64,000 nucleotides of DNA. Origin: Hyphomonadaceae bacterium BRH_c29. GTDB taxonomy: Bacteria > Pseudomonadota > Alphaproteobacteria > Caulobacterales > Hyphomonadaceae. Both the position numbers and the translations under genes were made by a program. This document shows positions 17,538 through 27,023 of this stretch, in pieces. The stretch lies in assembly GCA_000961695.1 (NCBI GenBank), contig LADW01000068.1, forward strand, positions 1-64,000, given 5' to 3'. The notes beneath the pieces were generated by a model. It was not told the origin of the DNA. It searched no databases and worked only from the letters and a program-made list of their open reading frames with translations. Position 1 is the first letter of the stretch. Each line of letters begins with the position of its first letter.

Positions 17538-17552
17538 GCGCCGAAGCGCCTA
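17523..17552 (-). terminator. Terminator of hemA, overlapping the mucR stop
   Basis: Read on the minus strand: a perfect 7-bp stem TAGGCGC/GCGCCTA with a TTCG tetraloop, followed by a T-rich stretch (TTTCTTTTTCTT). The stem includes the mucR stop codon. On the plus strand there is no T-run, so it serves hemA better than mucR. Confidence 0.65.
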
Positions 17553-17583
17553 TTCCGACAAATACTCAAAAACCCCGAAGACC

Positions 17584-18801
17584 TCAGGCCGCCTTGTCGA
17601 GGCCCAGCTGTTTCCAGACAGCCAAGATCGCCGCGACCAGTTCGTCCATCATCACCGCATCGTGCACAGGGCTCGGCGTGAAGCGCAGGCGCTCGGTTCC
17701 GCGCGGCACGGTCGGATAGTTGATCGGTTGGACGTAGATCCCGAAGTCGAACAGCAGCGTATCGGAGAGCGCCTTGCAGCGTTCCGGATCGCCCACCAGA
17801 AGCGGCACGATGTGCGATGGCGAATCCATAACCGGCAGGCCAGCATCACGGAACTTCTGCTTCAATTCAGCGGCCTTCGCTTGATGGATCGCCCGCAGCT
17901 TGCGGCCTTCATCGGTACGAAGCTTCTGGATGGAAGCCAGCGCGCCGGCTGCCATCACCGGGCAAGTCGAGGTGCTGAAGATGAAACCGGAGGCCATCGA
18001 GCGGATCGCATCGACCACCGTCGCCTTGGAGGCGATATAGCCGCCCATCACGCCGAACGCTTTGGCCAGTGTGCCTTCGATAATGTCGATACGGTCAGCC
18101 AAGCCCAGCATCTGCGCAACACCAGCACCTTCGTGGCCGTACATGCCGACGGCGTGCACTTCGTCCAGATAGGTGATGGCATTGAACTCGTCAGCCAGAT
18201 CGCAGATCTCTTCCATGCGGCCAAAGTCGCCATCCATGGAATAGACGCTTTCAAAGGCAATGACCTTCGCGCGGGCCGGGTCGTCATTTTCCAGCAGCGA
18301 GCGGAGATGATCAACGTCGTTGTGGCGGAAAACACGGTAGTCGGCGCCGGAGCGGCGAATGCCTTCGATCATTGAAGCGTGGTTCAGCGCATCGGAATAG
18401 ATGATCAGGTCCGGCATGATCTTGCCGAGCGTCGACAGGGTCGCATCGTTCGACACATAGCCGGACGTGAACAGCAGCGCGGCTTCTTTCTGGTGATTGT
18501 CGGCGAGTTCGCGCTCAAGATCGACGTGATAGCGCGTCGTGCCGGAAATGTTGCGCGTCCCGCCGGAACCGGCGCCAAAACTGTCAATTGCCTCGTGCAT
18601 GGCGTTGATGACGTCGTCATCCTGACCCATGCCGAGATAGTCGTTGGAACACCAGATCGTCACCTCCCGCTCGCCATCTTCGAAGCGCGCGGAGGCCTTC
18701 GGAAAACGGCCTTTATGGCGATGAAGGTCAATAAAGACCCGATAACGTCCCTCGCTGTGAATGGCGCCGAGGGCGTCTTCAAAGGCCTTAAGGTGTTTCA
18801 T
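17584..18801 (-). CDS. hemA: 5-aminolevulinate synthase
   Basis: PLP enzyme joining glycine and succinyl-CoA to 5-aminolevulinate, the first step of haem synthesis in alphaproteobacteria. The 405-residue protein has [23 protein letters not shown], the Asp/His PLP contacts in [12 protein letters not shown], and the PLP lysine in [16 protein letters not shown]. Length is typical. The ATG at 18801 begins [13 protein letters not shown] hairpin terminator follows. No regulatory motif was recognised upstream. Confidence 0.96.
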   Translation of the reverse strand: MKHLKAFEDALGAIHSEGRYRVFIDLHRHKGRFPKASARFEDGEREVTIWCSNDYLGMGQDDDVINAMHEAIDSFGAGSGGTRNISGTTRYHVDLERELADNHQKEAALLFTSGYVSNDATLSTLGKIMPDLIIYSDALNHASMIEGIRRSGADYRVFRHNDVDHLRSLLENDDPARAKVIAFESVYSMDGDFGRMEEICDLADEFNAITYLDEVHAVGMYGHEGAGVAQMLGLADRIDIIEGTLAKAFGVMGGYIASKATVVDAIRSMASGFIFSTSTCPVMAAGALASIQKLRTDEGRKLRAIHQAKAAELKQKFRDAGLPVMDSPSHIVPLLVGDPERCKALSDTLLFDFGIYVQPINYPTVPRGTERLRFTPSPVHDAVMMDELVAAILAVWKQLGLDKAA

Positions 18802-18907
18802 TTGCTTATCCTTAGTACGCTTTGCGTGCGCCTACTTAGTTCGTTCCGGCGCGACATTTAATGGGCTGATAGCCCTTTCGCTGATTATGTCGCATCCGGG
18901 ACAATAC

Positions 18908-19699
18908 TTAGGAGTCGTAGCCCGGATATTCACGGTCCAGTTTGCGCAGCAGGGCTGGCCAGACCAGTTTCTGCGTCAGCATGGACATGCCAGAGCTGTG
19001 CTCGGTCATGCCGCCCTGCCCGGCCACCTTGTCCTGAAGCGGTTCATCGCACTCCAGAACGCCATCGCGGCCAGCCGTCAGAGCCATGATCTGCATCTTG
19101 CAGGCGCGCTCCAGGAAGAACATGCGCGTAAAGGTCAGTGCGGCGCTTTCGCCGCAGGTCAGCGTACCGTGATTGCGGAGCAGCATGGAGTGTTTCTTGG
19201 GGCCAAGGTCAGCCACGAGGCGCTCACGCTCGTCCAGATCGAGGGCGATGCCTTCGTAATCATGGTAAGCAATATCCTCACGGATCGCCATCGCCGTCTG
19301 GCTGATCGGCAGCAGGCCTTCCTTCTGAGCAGACACGGCAACTCCCTGATCGGTATGCACATGCATCACGACCAGCGCATCCTCACGTGCGGCATGAATG
19401 GCAGAGTGAATGGTAAACCCCGCCGGATTGATCATGGACTCGGTTTCCTGGACGACATTGCCCTCCAGATCGACCTTCACAAGGGAAGAGGCCGTGATCT
19501 CTTCGAAGAAATAGCCATACGGGTTGATCAGGAAGTGGTGTTCCGGCCCCGGGACGCGGTGCGAGATGTGGGTGAAGATCATGTCATCCCAGCCATACAT
19601 GGCCGTCAGACGGTAAAGCGCCGCCAGATCGACGCGAGCCTGCCACTCCTCCGCACTCACGGAATTGCGGATATCGATCTGCTGGTTACCGTCGGCCAT
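18908..19699 (-). CDS. Class II aldolase/adducin family protein
   Basis: A 263-residue protein of the class II aldolase/adducin fold (fuculose-phosphate aldolase, ribulose-phosphate epimerase and adducin-head relatives). The fold's metal-binding histidines are present in VVMHVHTDQGVAV (HxH) and in LLRNHGTLTCGES. GWDDMIFTHISHRVPG is the N-terminal block. The usual aldolase substrate motifs are not specific enough to name a reaction. It stands alone between hemA and the divergent nadK gene. Confidence 0.82.
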   Translation of the reverse strand: MADGNQQIDIRNSVSAEEWQARVDLAALYRLTAMYGWDDMIFTHISHRVPGPEHHFLINPYGYFFEEITASSLVKVDLEGNVVQETESMINPAGFTIHSAIHAAREDALVVMHVHTDQGVAVSAQKEGLLPISQTAMAIREDIAYHDYEGIALDLDERERLVADLGPKKHSMLLRNHGTLTCGESAALTFTRMFFLERACKMQIMALTAGRDGVLECDEPLQDKVAGQGGMTEHSSGMSMLTQKLVWPALLRKLDREYPGYDS

Positions 19700-19845
19700 G
19701 TCTTATTCTCCCTGTGTTTTGCGGCTGAACCTAACCGAAAACCTGATGCTTCGCCACTCCAAAGCTGACGGCGGCGTCACGCTTGGCAATTCCCTTGCAA
19801 GTCTACGCCTTGACGCCGCAACGTAACCTCAACCACATGGGCCCC

Positions 19846-20613
19846 ATGAGCACGCTTCGTTTTGCCTTTTTCGCGTCCAAACGCCCTGAAGCCCAAGCTG
19901 CATTGCCCCTGCTTGCGCAACGCTATGGACAGGTGAGCGAGGAAGAGGCCGACGTTGTCGTGGCGCTGGGCGGCGATGGGGCCATGCTGGATTCCCTGCG
20001 GCGCCGCTTTGGCGATTCCAAGCCGGTCTATGGCATGAACCGTGGCACGGTCGGCTTCCTGATGAACGAATATCGCGAGGATGGCCTGATCGAGCGCGTG
20101 AACGCGGCCGAGCGCGCCACAATCGTACCGCTCAGCATGATCGCCACCGACATTCACGGCACCGAGCACCGGGCTCTCGCCATCAACGAAGTGTCCCTTT
20201 TCCGTCAAACGGCACAGACGGCCCGTTTGCGCATCACTGTCGACGGCAAGGTGCGGATGGAAGAGCTGTCCTGCGACGGCGTCATGGTGGCAACGCCAGC
20301 TGGCTCGACGGCCTACAACCTCTCAACCCATGGCCCGATCCTGCCGATTGGCGCCAATTTGCTGGCCCTGACACCTGTCAGCGCCTTCCGCCCGCGCCGG
20401 TGGCGCGGCGCCCTGCTCCGCCACGACGCAAAAGTGCTGGTGGAAGTCATTTCGCCCACGCTCCGCCCCGTCGCTGCTGCGGCAGACAACCAGGAAGTGC
20501 GCGACATTGCGACGGTGCGGGTCGAGGCCGACCGGAAGCAGCCGCTGACCATGCTGTTCGATCCCGGCCACGCCCTGGACGAACGCATCCTGCGTGAACA
20601 GTTCGGCTTCTGA
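19846..20613 (+). CDS. nadK: NAD kinase
   Basis: Phosphorylates NAD to NADP. The diagnostic ALGGDGAML motif is near residue 45. It is followed by [22 protein letters not shown], the Asp/Gly-rich [24 protein letters not shown], and a C-terminal [12 protein letters not shown] segment. At about 255 residues it is the short proteobacterial form. I start it at the ATG at 19846 ([11 protein letters not shown]); an in-frame Met three codons earlier is possible. Confidence 0.93.
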   Translation: MSTLRFAFFASKRPEAQAALPLLAQRYGQVSEEEADVVVALGGDGAMLDSLRRRFGDSKPVYGMNRGTVGFLMNEYREDGLIERVNAAERATIVPLSMIATDIHGTEHRALAINEVSLFRQTAQTARLRITVDGKVRMEELSCDGVMVATPAGSTAYNLSTHGPILPIGANLLALTPVSAFRPRRWRGALLRHDAKVLVEVISPTLRPVAAAADNQEVRDIATVRVEADRKQPLTMLFDPGHALDERILREQFGF

Positions 20614-20668
20614 TTTCCTAGTATTTTTTTAAGGCTTCGGCGGTCAATTGGGCTCTCTGGAGAGACCC

Positions 20669-21238
20669 ATGTTCAAGAATCTTCTGTCTGCCCTGCCGAC
20701 GCTCCGAAAATCTGCACATACCGACACGACCGAAGTCACCATCGACATCAGCCGTGTGATCAAGCCAGCGCGGCATGCAATGCCGGATTCAGACGTCACG
20801 ACCGGACAGGATTCCTTTATCGGCTGGGACTCGCCGGAAACGCTCGGAAGCCTCGCTGAAGACGCCGTCGATTCCCTTTCCGGCCAGTTCGAAGCCTGGA
20901 TGCAATCTGATCTCACAGCGCTGTACAGCGCCTGGAAGATCGCCCAGCAGCCAGATGCAACCGCTGAAGACTATCGCGCGGTCTTTACCGTCGCCCATAA
21001 CATCAAAGGCGCCGCCAATTCCTACGGCTATCCGGCGATCGCACGTCTCAGCGGATCCCTCAGCCGCCTGTTGACGGAAACACGACCGGGCGAGAATTCC
21101 GCCCTGATCAATCTTCATGTCGAAGCCTGCCGCGCGGCGTTCAAATCCATCGGCCAGGGCAGTGACGGACAGTCGATTGCAGAAGCCGTCTGCGAAGCCC
21201 TCGAAGATCGTGTAGAAATGAAAGTCGCTCAGGCCTGA
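20669..21238 (+). CDS. Hpt-domain phosphotransfer protein
   Basis: A 189-residue protein with one histidine phosphotransfer domain in its C-terminal two thirds. The phosphoacceptor is likely His110 in VFTVAHNIKGAANSYGYPAI, the H-x2-KG-x4 signature. The N-terminal 45 residues look disordered. The start at 20669 follows GGAGAG; the frame extends seven codons upstream. No cognate histidine kinase or response regulator is adjacent except the distant phoB, so its partner is unknown. It probably relays phosphate in a multistep pathway. Confidence 0.82.
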   Translation: MFKNLLSALPTLRKSAHTDTTEVTIDISRVIKPARHAMPDSDVTTGQDSFIGWDSPETLGSLAEDAVDSLSGQFEAWMQSDLTALYSAWKIAQQPDATAEDYRAVFTVAHNIKGAANSYGYPAIARLSGSLSRLLTETRPGENSALINLHVEACRAAFKSIGQGSDGQSIAEAVCEALEDRVEMKVAQA

Positions 21239-21244
21239 CGCGGG

Positions 21245-22075
21245 TCAGGCAGCAGCAGCGGCCTCTTCATCCTCATCCAGGAACCCCCGGATAACCAAAG
21301 CTGTTTCCTGAGCACGCGTCACCAGGAACAGGTGCCCGCCCCCTTCAACCACATGCATGCGCGCATTCGGCAGGCCCATCCGCAAGATGTGGCCGTTCGC
21401 TAAGGGGACAATCGTGTCCGCATCTCCCATGATGACCAGGGACGGCATCTTCAGGAAGCGGATGAAGGGCAAGCTCGACCACCCGATGAAGGCCAGAAGC
21501 TGGTAGAAATATCCGCGCGGGTCCGGAGGCAACAGATTGTCGATATGACGTCCGACTTCTCCGTCGACGGCATCACCGTACAGCGTGCTGAAGCTCTCGC
21601 GCATAAAGTCCGGGTCTGTGTAGCGGCGCGCATCGACCATCTTGGACAGCGACTTCGGCCGCCCCGGAATCATCGTCATACCAGCCGTGGTTGCGCACAG
21701 GATCAGACGACCAACGCGGTTGCGGTACTGGAAGGCATATTGCTGCGCCAAAGCCCCGCCCCAGGACACGCCCATCACATCAACGGACTCAATGCCGAAC
21801 TTGTCCAGCAGCTTGCGTGCCCAACGTGCTACCATCCAGGGCCGGTAAGGCAATTGCGTCACCGGGCTCTTGCCGACGCCGGGTACGTCGAACGTGATGA
21901 TATCCCGATCCGGAAACATCTCTCCAAGACCAGCCGTTAATTCGAGATTCGCCCCGATGCCATTGAAGAACAGGAGCGGCAGGTTGTCATTGGCCTCCTG
22001 CGCGCGCCAGTAGGCCGTGCGCAGGACGACGCCATCGACATCTTCCATGGTGATTTGCGGGCGTTGCTCGGCCAT
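21245..22075 (-). CDS. phaZ: Intracellular PHA depolymerase (medium-chain type), alpha/beta hydrolase
   Basis: Releases hydroxyacids from stored polyhydroxyalkanoate. The 276-residue alpha/beta hydrolase shows NLPLLFFNGIGANLEL, ITFDVPGVGKS, the nucleophile Ser in VDVMGVSWGGALAQQYA, an Asp in MGDADTIVPL, and the His in VVEGGGHLFLV. These blocks match the PhaZ that sits next to class II synthases in pseudomonads. It is downstream of phaC on the same strand with a 32-base gap, so the two are probably cotranscribed. Confidence 0.9.
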   Translation of the reverse strand: MAEQRPQITMEDVDGVVLRTAYWRAQEANDNLPLLFFNGIGANLELTAGLGEMFPDRDIITFDVPGVGKSPVTQLPYRPWMVARWARKLLDKFGIESVDVMGVSWGGALAQQYAFQYRNRVGRLILCATTAGMTMIPGRPKSLSKMVDARRYTDPDFMRESFSTLYGDAVDGEVGRHIDNLLPPDPRGYFYQLLAFIGWSSLPFIRFLKMPSLVIMGDADTIVPLANGHILRMGLPNARMHVVEGGGHLFLVTRAQETALVIRGFLDEDEEAAAAA

Positions 22076-22107
22076 GCCTGAACCTTCCAGATTTCTTCTG
22101 CCGGATG

Positions 22108-23796
22108 CTATTCGTCGAACACGTAGCGACCGGGCGCAGCATAAAGAGGCTGGAAAGCCTCACTCCCGCAAGCCTTTGGTGCAGTTTTGAGTGTTCCGGC
22201 ACGCGCTTTCAGCCACTCGGCCCAGACCGGCCACCAGCTGCCCACCTCTTCCGTGGCACCCGCCGCCCACTCATCTGCTGTTGGAGCAATCGTCGGATTG
22301 CGGAACATTTTCGCCTTGGGGTTTCCAGGTGGGTTCAACAGTGACTGAATATGCCCGCTGGAGGACAGAACAAACTCGACATTCTTTGAGCCCAGCAAGC
22401 CTGTGGTGCGATAGCAGGCCTTCCATGGCGTAATGTGATCCGTGAGTCCGGCCACGACAAAGGCGTCCGCCTTCACTTTCGACATGTCCAGCATATGCCC
22501 GGCGACTTCGTATTCGCCGGGATTATCGAACGGCTGGTTCAGACCGAGGTCGAGATAATCCGAGTGCAACTGCGCCGGAAGGTTCGTGGAGTCGTTATTC
22601 CAGAACAGCACGTCGAACGGCGCCGGATCTTCGCCCATCAGATAATTGTTGACGACATAGTTCCAGATCAGATCGTTCGGACGCATCCAGGCGAACATGC
22701 GCGCCAGATCATCGCCTTTCAGGATGCCCTTCTTTTTCGAATACTTGCGCGCAAGTTCGAGACTGCCATCCGAAACCATCTGGCCAAGCTCGCTGTCTTC
22801 CTTCTGCGGATTGAGGACGCAGACCATGAACGTGATCGCATTGATGCGGTCATCATCTGCAGCAGCCAGAAGGCTCGCCAGCGTCGCGGTCGTGATCCCG
22901 CCAGAGCAGGCACCGGAAACGTTGATCTTCTTGGACTTCGTTACCTGCCGGATCACTTCGCTCGCCTGAATCAGGCTGTCGATGTAATCGTCCAGCCCCC
23001 AGTCACGATGTTCCTTGGTCGGATTACGCCACGACACAACGAAGGTCTGCTGTTCCATCGCCAGAAGGAACTGGACCATAGAGGTCATCGGCGACAGATC
23101 CATCGCATAATATTTGTTGATCTGAGGCGGAATGATCATCAGCGGTGTGCGGTACACCTTGTCCGTCTTCGGCGCATACTGGATCAGCTCCATCATCTCG
23201 TTCTTCCAGATGACTTGCCCCTCGCTCGTCGCGAGGTTTCCGCCAACCTTGAACGGGCGCTTGTCCACCTGGCTTGGCAGACCGCCATTCTTGGTCATGT
23301 CCGTATAGGCGTTCTTCAAACCCTTGAGCAGAGACAAGCCGCCGGAGTCCAGCACTCGCTTGGTTGCAGCCGGATTGCCGACCAGCGTGTTGGTCGGCGC
23401 CAGCGCATCGGTGATCATGCCCATCACGAATTTTGCGCGCGCATGCTCAAGCTCGGTCATCTTGAGGTCAGCGACCCATTCGTTGAGATGCTCCTGCGTC
23501 GCCAGATAGGTCTGCATGCCGCGCCGGTAGAACGGATTGTGTTCCCAGGCAGCATCCTTGAAACGCCGGTCTTTCGGATTGGCTTTGCGGTCAGACTTGC
23601 CGAGCAGGATCTTGGTATTCTCTGCGGCGATCTTTGATGCGGCCTTGGCCGATGTGACCGGGTTTGTCACGGTGGACCGCAGCATCATGGCCACGGCGCC
23701 CAGCAATTCTTCCCGGTTAATTCCCCCCATCAGCGGATTGAGCGCCAACGTGGTCTCGGCCGCATTCCTGGCAATCTCGTCTTTCGGCGTCGTCAT
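22108..23796 (-). CDS. phaC: Poly(hydroxyalkanoate) synthase, class II-like
   Basis: Polymerises hydroxyacyl-CoA into storage polyester at the granule surface. It starts at the ATG at 23796 (MTTPKDEIARN) behind GGGAGG, giving 562 residues. The nucleophile Cys is in the lipase-box-like SGACSGGITTATL at about residue 295. The catalytic Asp is in AGLTDHITPWKACYR and the His in SSSGHIQSLLNPPGNP. Long blocks such as FAWMRPNDLIWNY and DVLFWNNDSTNLPAQLH are those of Pseudomonas class II (medium-chain) synthases, not the short-chain class I. With phaZ, a PhaD-like regulator and a phasin alongside, this resembles a compact medium-chain PHA cluster. Monomer specificity is inferred. Confidence 0.93.
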   Translation of the reverse strand: MTTPKDEIARNAAETTLALNPLMGGINREELLGAVAMMLRSTVTNPVTSAKAASKIAAENTKILLGKSDRKANPKDRRFKDAAWEHNPFYRRGMQTYLATQEHLNEWVADLKMTELEHARAKFVMGMITDALAPTNTLVGNPAATKRVLDSGGLSLLKGLKNAYTDMTKNGGLPSQVDKRPFKVGGNLATSEGQVIWKNEMMELIQYAPKTDKVYRTPLMIIPPQINKYYAMDLSPMTSMVQFLLAMEQQTFVVSWRNPTKEHRDWGLDDYIDSLIQASEVIRQVTKSKKINVSGACSGGITTATLASLLAAADDDRINAITFMVCVLNPQKEDSELGQMVSDGSLELARKYSKKKGILKGDDLARMFAWMRPNDLIWNYVVNNYLMGEDPAPFDVLFWNNDSTNLPAQLHSDYLDLGLNQPFDNPGEYEVAGHMLDMSKVKADAFVVAGLTDHITPWKACYRTTGLLGSKNVEFVLSSSGHIQSLLNPPGNPKAKMFRNPTIAPTADEWAAGATEEVGSWWPVWAEWLKARAGTLKTAPKACGSEAFQPLYAAPGRYVFDE

Positions 23797-23860
23797 TGTT
23801 CCCTCCCTGGGACCGCCGAATACCTGAAAAACAGGGCCCAACGGCTGTTTTATCTTGTTT

Positions 23861-23881
23861 CTCTTTCATTCGAGGAAAGAG
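23861..23881. promoter_or_regulatory. Palindrome in the phaC-phaD divergent promoter region
   Basis: Perfect 7-bp arms CTCTTTC and GAAAGAG separated by seven bases (ATTCGAG). It sits between the divergent starts of phaC (23796) and the TetR gene (23952). The position and size suit a TetR-family operator controlling both genes. Binding is inferred. Confidence 0.4.
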
Positions 23882-23951
23882 TTACTTGTAAACTTTGAAA
23901 GAAAATTCGTTTCATAGTCAGAATTGCGTGTCAAACTCCGTCTTGAAGCCA

Positions 23952-24584
23952 ATGAAGACACGCGACCGCATCCTTCACGTCAGCCTGCTCCTCTTCAACG
24001 AAGAAGGGGAAGCGCAGCAAACGGCTGTCGACATCTCGAACGCGCTGGGCATCAGCCCGGGCAATCTTTACTACCATTTCAAGGGCAAGGACGCGATTAT
24101 CCGGGCTCTTTTCGACAGTTTCGAAGAAGAGATGCGGGTCATCCTCAGAGGCTCCCGCGGCAAGGTGACCTCAATTGAGGACAACTGGGTCTATCTCTAT
24201 ATCATCCTTGAGGAAGTCTACGATTTCCGGTTCTTCTACCGGAACCTCGGCGTTCTGTTGGATCGCTACCCCGACCTTGCCAGCCGCTTCCGTTCACTTG
24301 TGGCCGAACAGCGGACCACGATCCGGAACGTGCTGGCTGATCTCAGCAAAGTCGATGTCCTGACCATTGACCCGCGCCTCACCGAAGCCCTGACCGATCA
24401 GATCATGATGTCCCTGACATTCTGGCTCGAAGCCGACGCCATGAACCGGACAAACCTCGACGGGGCGGCCCTGATCCACAAGACTGTGTTCCAGGTCATG
24501 TGCCTGATCGTGCCCTATATGGGCGATACGGGCTTCGATGCGCTCTCCCATATGATCGAGCACTATGAAGCCCACAAGCCGTAG
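23952..24584 (+). CDS. phaD: TetR-family regulator, PhaD-like
   Basis: A 210-residue TetR-family protein. The N-terminal helix-turn-helix is MKTRDRILHVSLLLFNEEGE...VDISNALGISPGNLYYHFKGKDAIIRALFD, closest in pattern to PhaD and related acyl-CoA-responsive regulators. The C-terminal domain has the matching FRFFYRNLGVLLDRYPDL segment. It is divergent from phaC. In pseudomonads PhaD activates PHA genes and senses an acyl-CoA-type signal; the same role is inferred from position. The ATG at 23952 has only a weak GAAG site; a TTG further upstream is less likely. Confidence 0.83.
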   Translation: MKTRDRILHVSLLLFNEEGEAQQTAVDISNALGISPGNLYYHFKGKDAIIRALFDSFEEEMRVILRGSRGKVTSIEDNWVYLYIILEEVYDFRFFYRNLGVLLDRYPDLASRFRSLVAEQRTTIRNVLADLSKVDVLTIDPRLTEALTDQIMMSLTFWLEADAMNRTNLDGAALIHKTVFQVMCLIVPYMGDTGFDALSHMIEHYEAHKP

Positions 24585-24625
24585 CGGCGGGCAGCTCACC
24601 AGCCACCCGCCTGCCCCGTTTGCCC

Positions 24626-25462
24626 TTACTTCTTGGCCAGGGCCTTGGCTTGCTTGACCCAGCCATCGCGGACCATGCGGCCACGCGTACCGATCTTCGC
24701 ATCCAGGGCTTCAGCCTCGGATTTCTTCAGAGCAGCGATCTGGGCAAAACGTGTGATGCCTTCGGCATGCAGCTTCTTCACCATGGCCGGGCCGACGCCG
24801 GTGATCTGCGAAAGATCATCGGTGGCGGCTTCAGGCATGGCAACAGCAGCTTTCATCGCCTTCGAGGTTTTGCCAGCCGCCTTCTTGGCGGTTTTAGCAA
24901 TATCTGCACCAGCTTCACCGGCAACCGTTTCAATCTCGGTCGACAGGCGCGCGATGCGGGCCTTCAGGTCGACCTTGCTGACGCGGTCTTTCGCCTTGGC
25001 GACGGTCTCAGCGACTTCGTCTTCCAGCTTGTCCAGCTTTGCTGCGAGGCCAGCGCCTTTCGCCGTAAACTGTTTCACGCCAAGCACGTCGCGCATGCGC
25101 TCCATACGGGCTTCGAAACGGTCATAGGCTTCAGCCTGAAACTCGCGTGCAGCCGTGTTGGCTTTCGCAACAGCGCCAGCCGCCTTGGTCACGCGGGTAT
25201 CGGCCGCAAAACGTGCCTTCACGTCAGTTTCGATTTCTTCGCCGCGCTTCACCAGCTCGTCGAACAGTTCGGTCGACTGCTTGTTGAAGGTCGCAGCATT
25301 GGCGAGGGCCTTGTCGTAGGCTTTGCCATAGGCGCCGACGCCAGCAAGCCATATCTTGTGGGCCATTTCAGCAGATTGGGCTTCGATTGCCTTGCCGACT
25401 TTTTCCGCTTTCACGCGGGCATCCGACTTCTTGGCTTTTTTGGCTTTTTTATCTTTTGCCAT
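24626..25462 (-). CDS. Phasin-like granule protein with C-terminal helix-hairpin-helix domain
   Basis: A 278-residue Ala/Lys-rich protein. Residues 1-15 are a basic cluster (MAKDKKAKKAKK). About 30-135 is a phasin-type amphipathic helical region (MAHKIWLAGVGAYGKAYDKAL, STELFDELVKRGEEIETDVKARF). About 135-210 is Ala/Lys-rich coiled coil. The last 60 residues (DLSQITGVGPAMVKKLHAEGITRFAQIAALKK) form a helix-hairpin-helix domain of the kind that binds DNA. PhaF of pseudomonads ends in a histone-like DNA-binding tail that ties granules to the nucleoid; here a different domain may do that. It converges on the TetR gene. Confidence 0.82.
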   Translation of the reverse strand: MAKDKKAKKAKKSDARVKAEKVGKAIEAQSAEMAHKIWLAGVGAYGKAYDKALANAATFNKQSTELFDELVKRGEEIETDVKARFAADTRVTKAAGAVAKANTAAREFQAEAYDRFEARMERMRDVLGVKQFTAKGAGLAAKLDKLEDEVAETVAKAKDRVSKVDLKARIARLSTEIETVAGEAGADIAKTAKKAAGKTSKAMKAAVAMPEAATDDLSQITGVGPAMVKKLHAEGITRFAQIAALKKSEAEALDAKIGTRGRMVRDGWVKQAKALAKK

Positions 25463-25604
25463 GGGAATTACTCCTTCGTGAGTTTGTCCATGGCACCAGA
25501 GATAAGGAAAAAGTCTAGAATCCGCATACTAATCACCAAAGGCCTTGCTTGCTGTGGCGCCGCTTCTCTATGAAAGCGCCACACAGCCAAGAGAGGATCC
25601 GAAC

Positions 25605-26309
25605 ATGAGCACCGTCGAATATACCGTGGATGGCCAGACCTATGAGGGCTACTTCCTGGCGCCGGAAGGCAAGACGAACGTTCCTGTCGTCGCCATCGCG
25701 CACGCCTGGGCTGGCCTCGCAGAGAACGAGATCCAGAAAGCCGGCCGCGTCGCAAATGAGCTCGGCTATGCCGCCTTCGCCATGGACGTCTATGGCAAGG
25801 GAAAGCGCGGCACGACCGTCGAGGAAAACCAGGCCCTGATGAACCCGCTGGTCGGCAACCGCGCCGAACTGCAAAAGCGCCTCGCAGGCGGTCTCGCCGC
25901 CGCCAAGGCTCAGCCAGGCGTCAATGCATCGAAGGCGGCTGCAATCGGCTTCTGCTTCGGCGGCCTCTGCGCGCTGGACATGGCCCGTGCAGGCATGGAC
26001 CTTCTCGGTGTTGCGGCCTTCCATGGCCTCTTCAACCCGGCCGACAATATTCCGTCCCCGAAGATCAGCGCCAAGGTTTTGATCGAGCATGGCTGGCTCG
26101 ACCCGATGGCCCCGCCTGCCGATGTGCTCGCAATCGCCAAGGAAATGGTTGATGCCGGCGCAGACTGGCAGATGCACGCGCATGGCCAATCCTATCATGC
26201 TTTCACGACGCTCGGCGCAAACAACATGGACATGGGCACGGTCTATAATGCCGATGCCGACCGGCGCAGCTTCGCCAGCCTGAAACTGTTCCTGGAAGAA
26301 CTCTTCTAG
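25605..26309 (+). CDS. Dienelactone hydrolase family protein
   Basis: Alpha/beta hydrolase of 234 residues from the ATG at 25605, behind AGAGAGGA. The nucleophile is Cys117 in AAAIGFCFGGLCALD, the hallmark of dienelactone hydrolases, and the His is in QMHAHGQSYHAFT near residue 198. Family members open dienelactones in chlorocatechol breakdown, but many act on other esters. No catabolic operon surrounds it, so the substrate is unknown. Its stop overlaps the phoB stop on the other strand by four bases. Confidence 0.88.
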   Translation: MSTVEYTVDGQTYEGYFLAPEGKTNVPVVAIAHAWAGLAENEIQKAGRVANELGYAAFAMDVYGKGKRGTTVEENQALMNPLVGNRAELQKRLAGGLAAAKAQPGVNASKAAAIGFCFGGLCALDMARAGMDLLGVAAFHGLFNPADNIPSPKISAKVLIEHGWLDPMAPPADVLAIAKEMVDAGADWQMHAHGQSYHAFTTLGANNMDMGTVYNADADRRSFASLKLFLEELF

Positions 26310-26992
26310 TCGGCGCGCAACGCATACCCGGCAGAGCGGACGGTACGGATCGGGTCGTCACCACCGCTTTGCCGGAGCGCTTTGCGCAGGCGCCCGACAT
26401 GTACGTCGACGGTACGCAGCTCGACATAGACATCAGACCCCCAGACCGTATCCAGCAACTGCTCGCGTGAGAAGACACGTCCTGGGTGCTGCATGAAATA
26501 GTCCAGCAGGCGGAACTCCGTCGGACCGAGATGGATGTCTTCGCCATTACGGTTTACGCGGTGCTCCACACGGTCAATCTCGATATCACCGACCGTCACC
26601 TTATCGTCCCGAAGACCCGGACGGATACGACGCAACACGGCGCGCACCCGCGCCATCAGCTCGGTCGTGGAAAACGGCTTGGTAACGTAATCATCCGCAC
26701 CCGTATCAAGCCCGCGGATGCGGTCACTTTCCTCACCGCGCGCCGTCAGCATAATGATCGGCATGTTCGGGTTCGCCCCTCCACTGCGGATCCTGCGGCA
26801 AACCTCGATTCCGCTCACCTTTGGCAACATCCAGTCCAGCAAGAGCAGGTCCGGCGCGCGCTCATCGATCATGAGGAGCGCCTCCTCACCATCATGGGCA
26901 ATCGCGACTTCATAATCCTCGCGCTTCAGATTGTATTGAAGCAGCTCCGAGACAGCGCTTTCGTCTTCTGCGATCAGCACGTAAGGTTTCAT
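26306..26992 (-). CDS. phoB: Phosphate-regulon response regulator PhoB
   Basis: OmpR/PhoB-type transcription factor. The receiver domain (1-120) has Asp10, the phosphoacceptor Asp53 in LLLLDWMLP, and the conserved Lys in DDYVTKPFS. The winged-helix DNA-binding domain (about 130-228) has LGPTEFRLLDYFMQHPGRVFSREQLLDTVWG and RTVDVHVGRLRKAL. It closes the pstCAB-phoU-phoB run. The sensor kinase phoR is not next to it in this window. Confidence 0.95.
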   Translation of the reverse strand: MKPYVLIAEDESAVSELLQYNLKREDYEVAIAHDGEEALLMIDERAPDLLLLDWMLPKVSGIEVCRRIRSGGANPNMPIIMLTARGEESDRIRGLDTGADDYVTKPFSTTELMARVRAVLRRIRPGLRDDKVTVGDIEIDRVEHRVNRNGEDIHLGPTEFRLLDYFMQHPGRVFSREQLLDTVWGSDVYVELRTVDVHVGRLRKALRQSGGDDPIRTVRSAGYALRAD

Positions 26993-27023
26993 GTCATACT
27001 CCTGGAAAGTACCGTTCAGGCAC

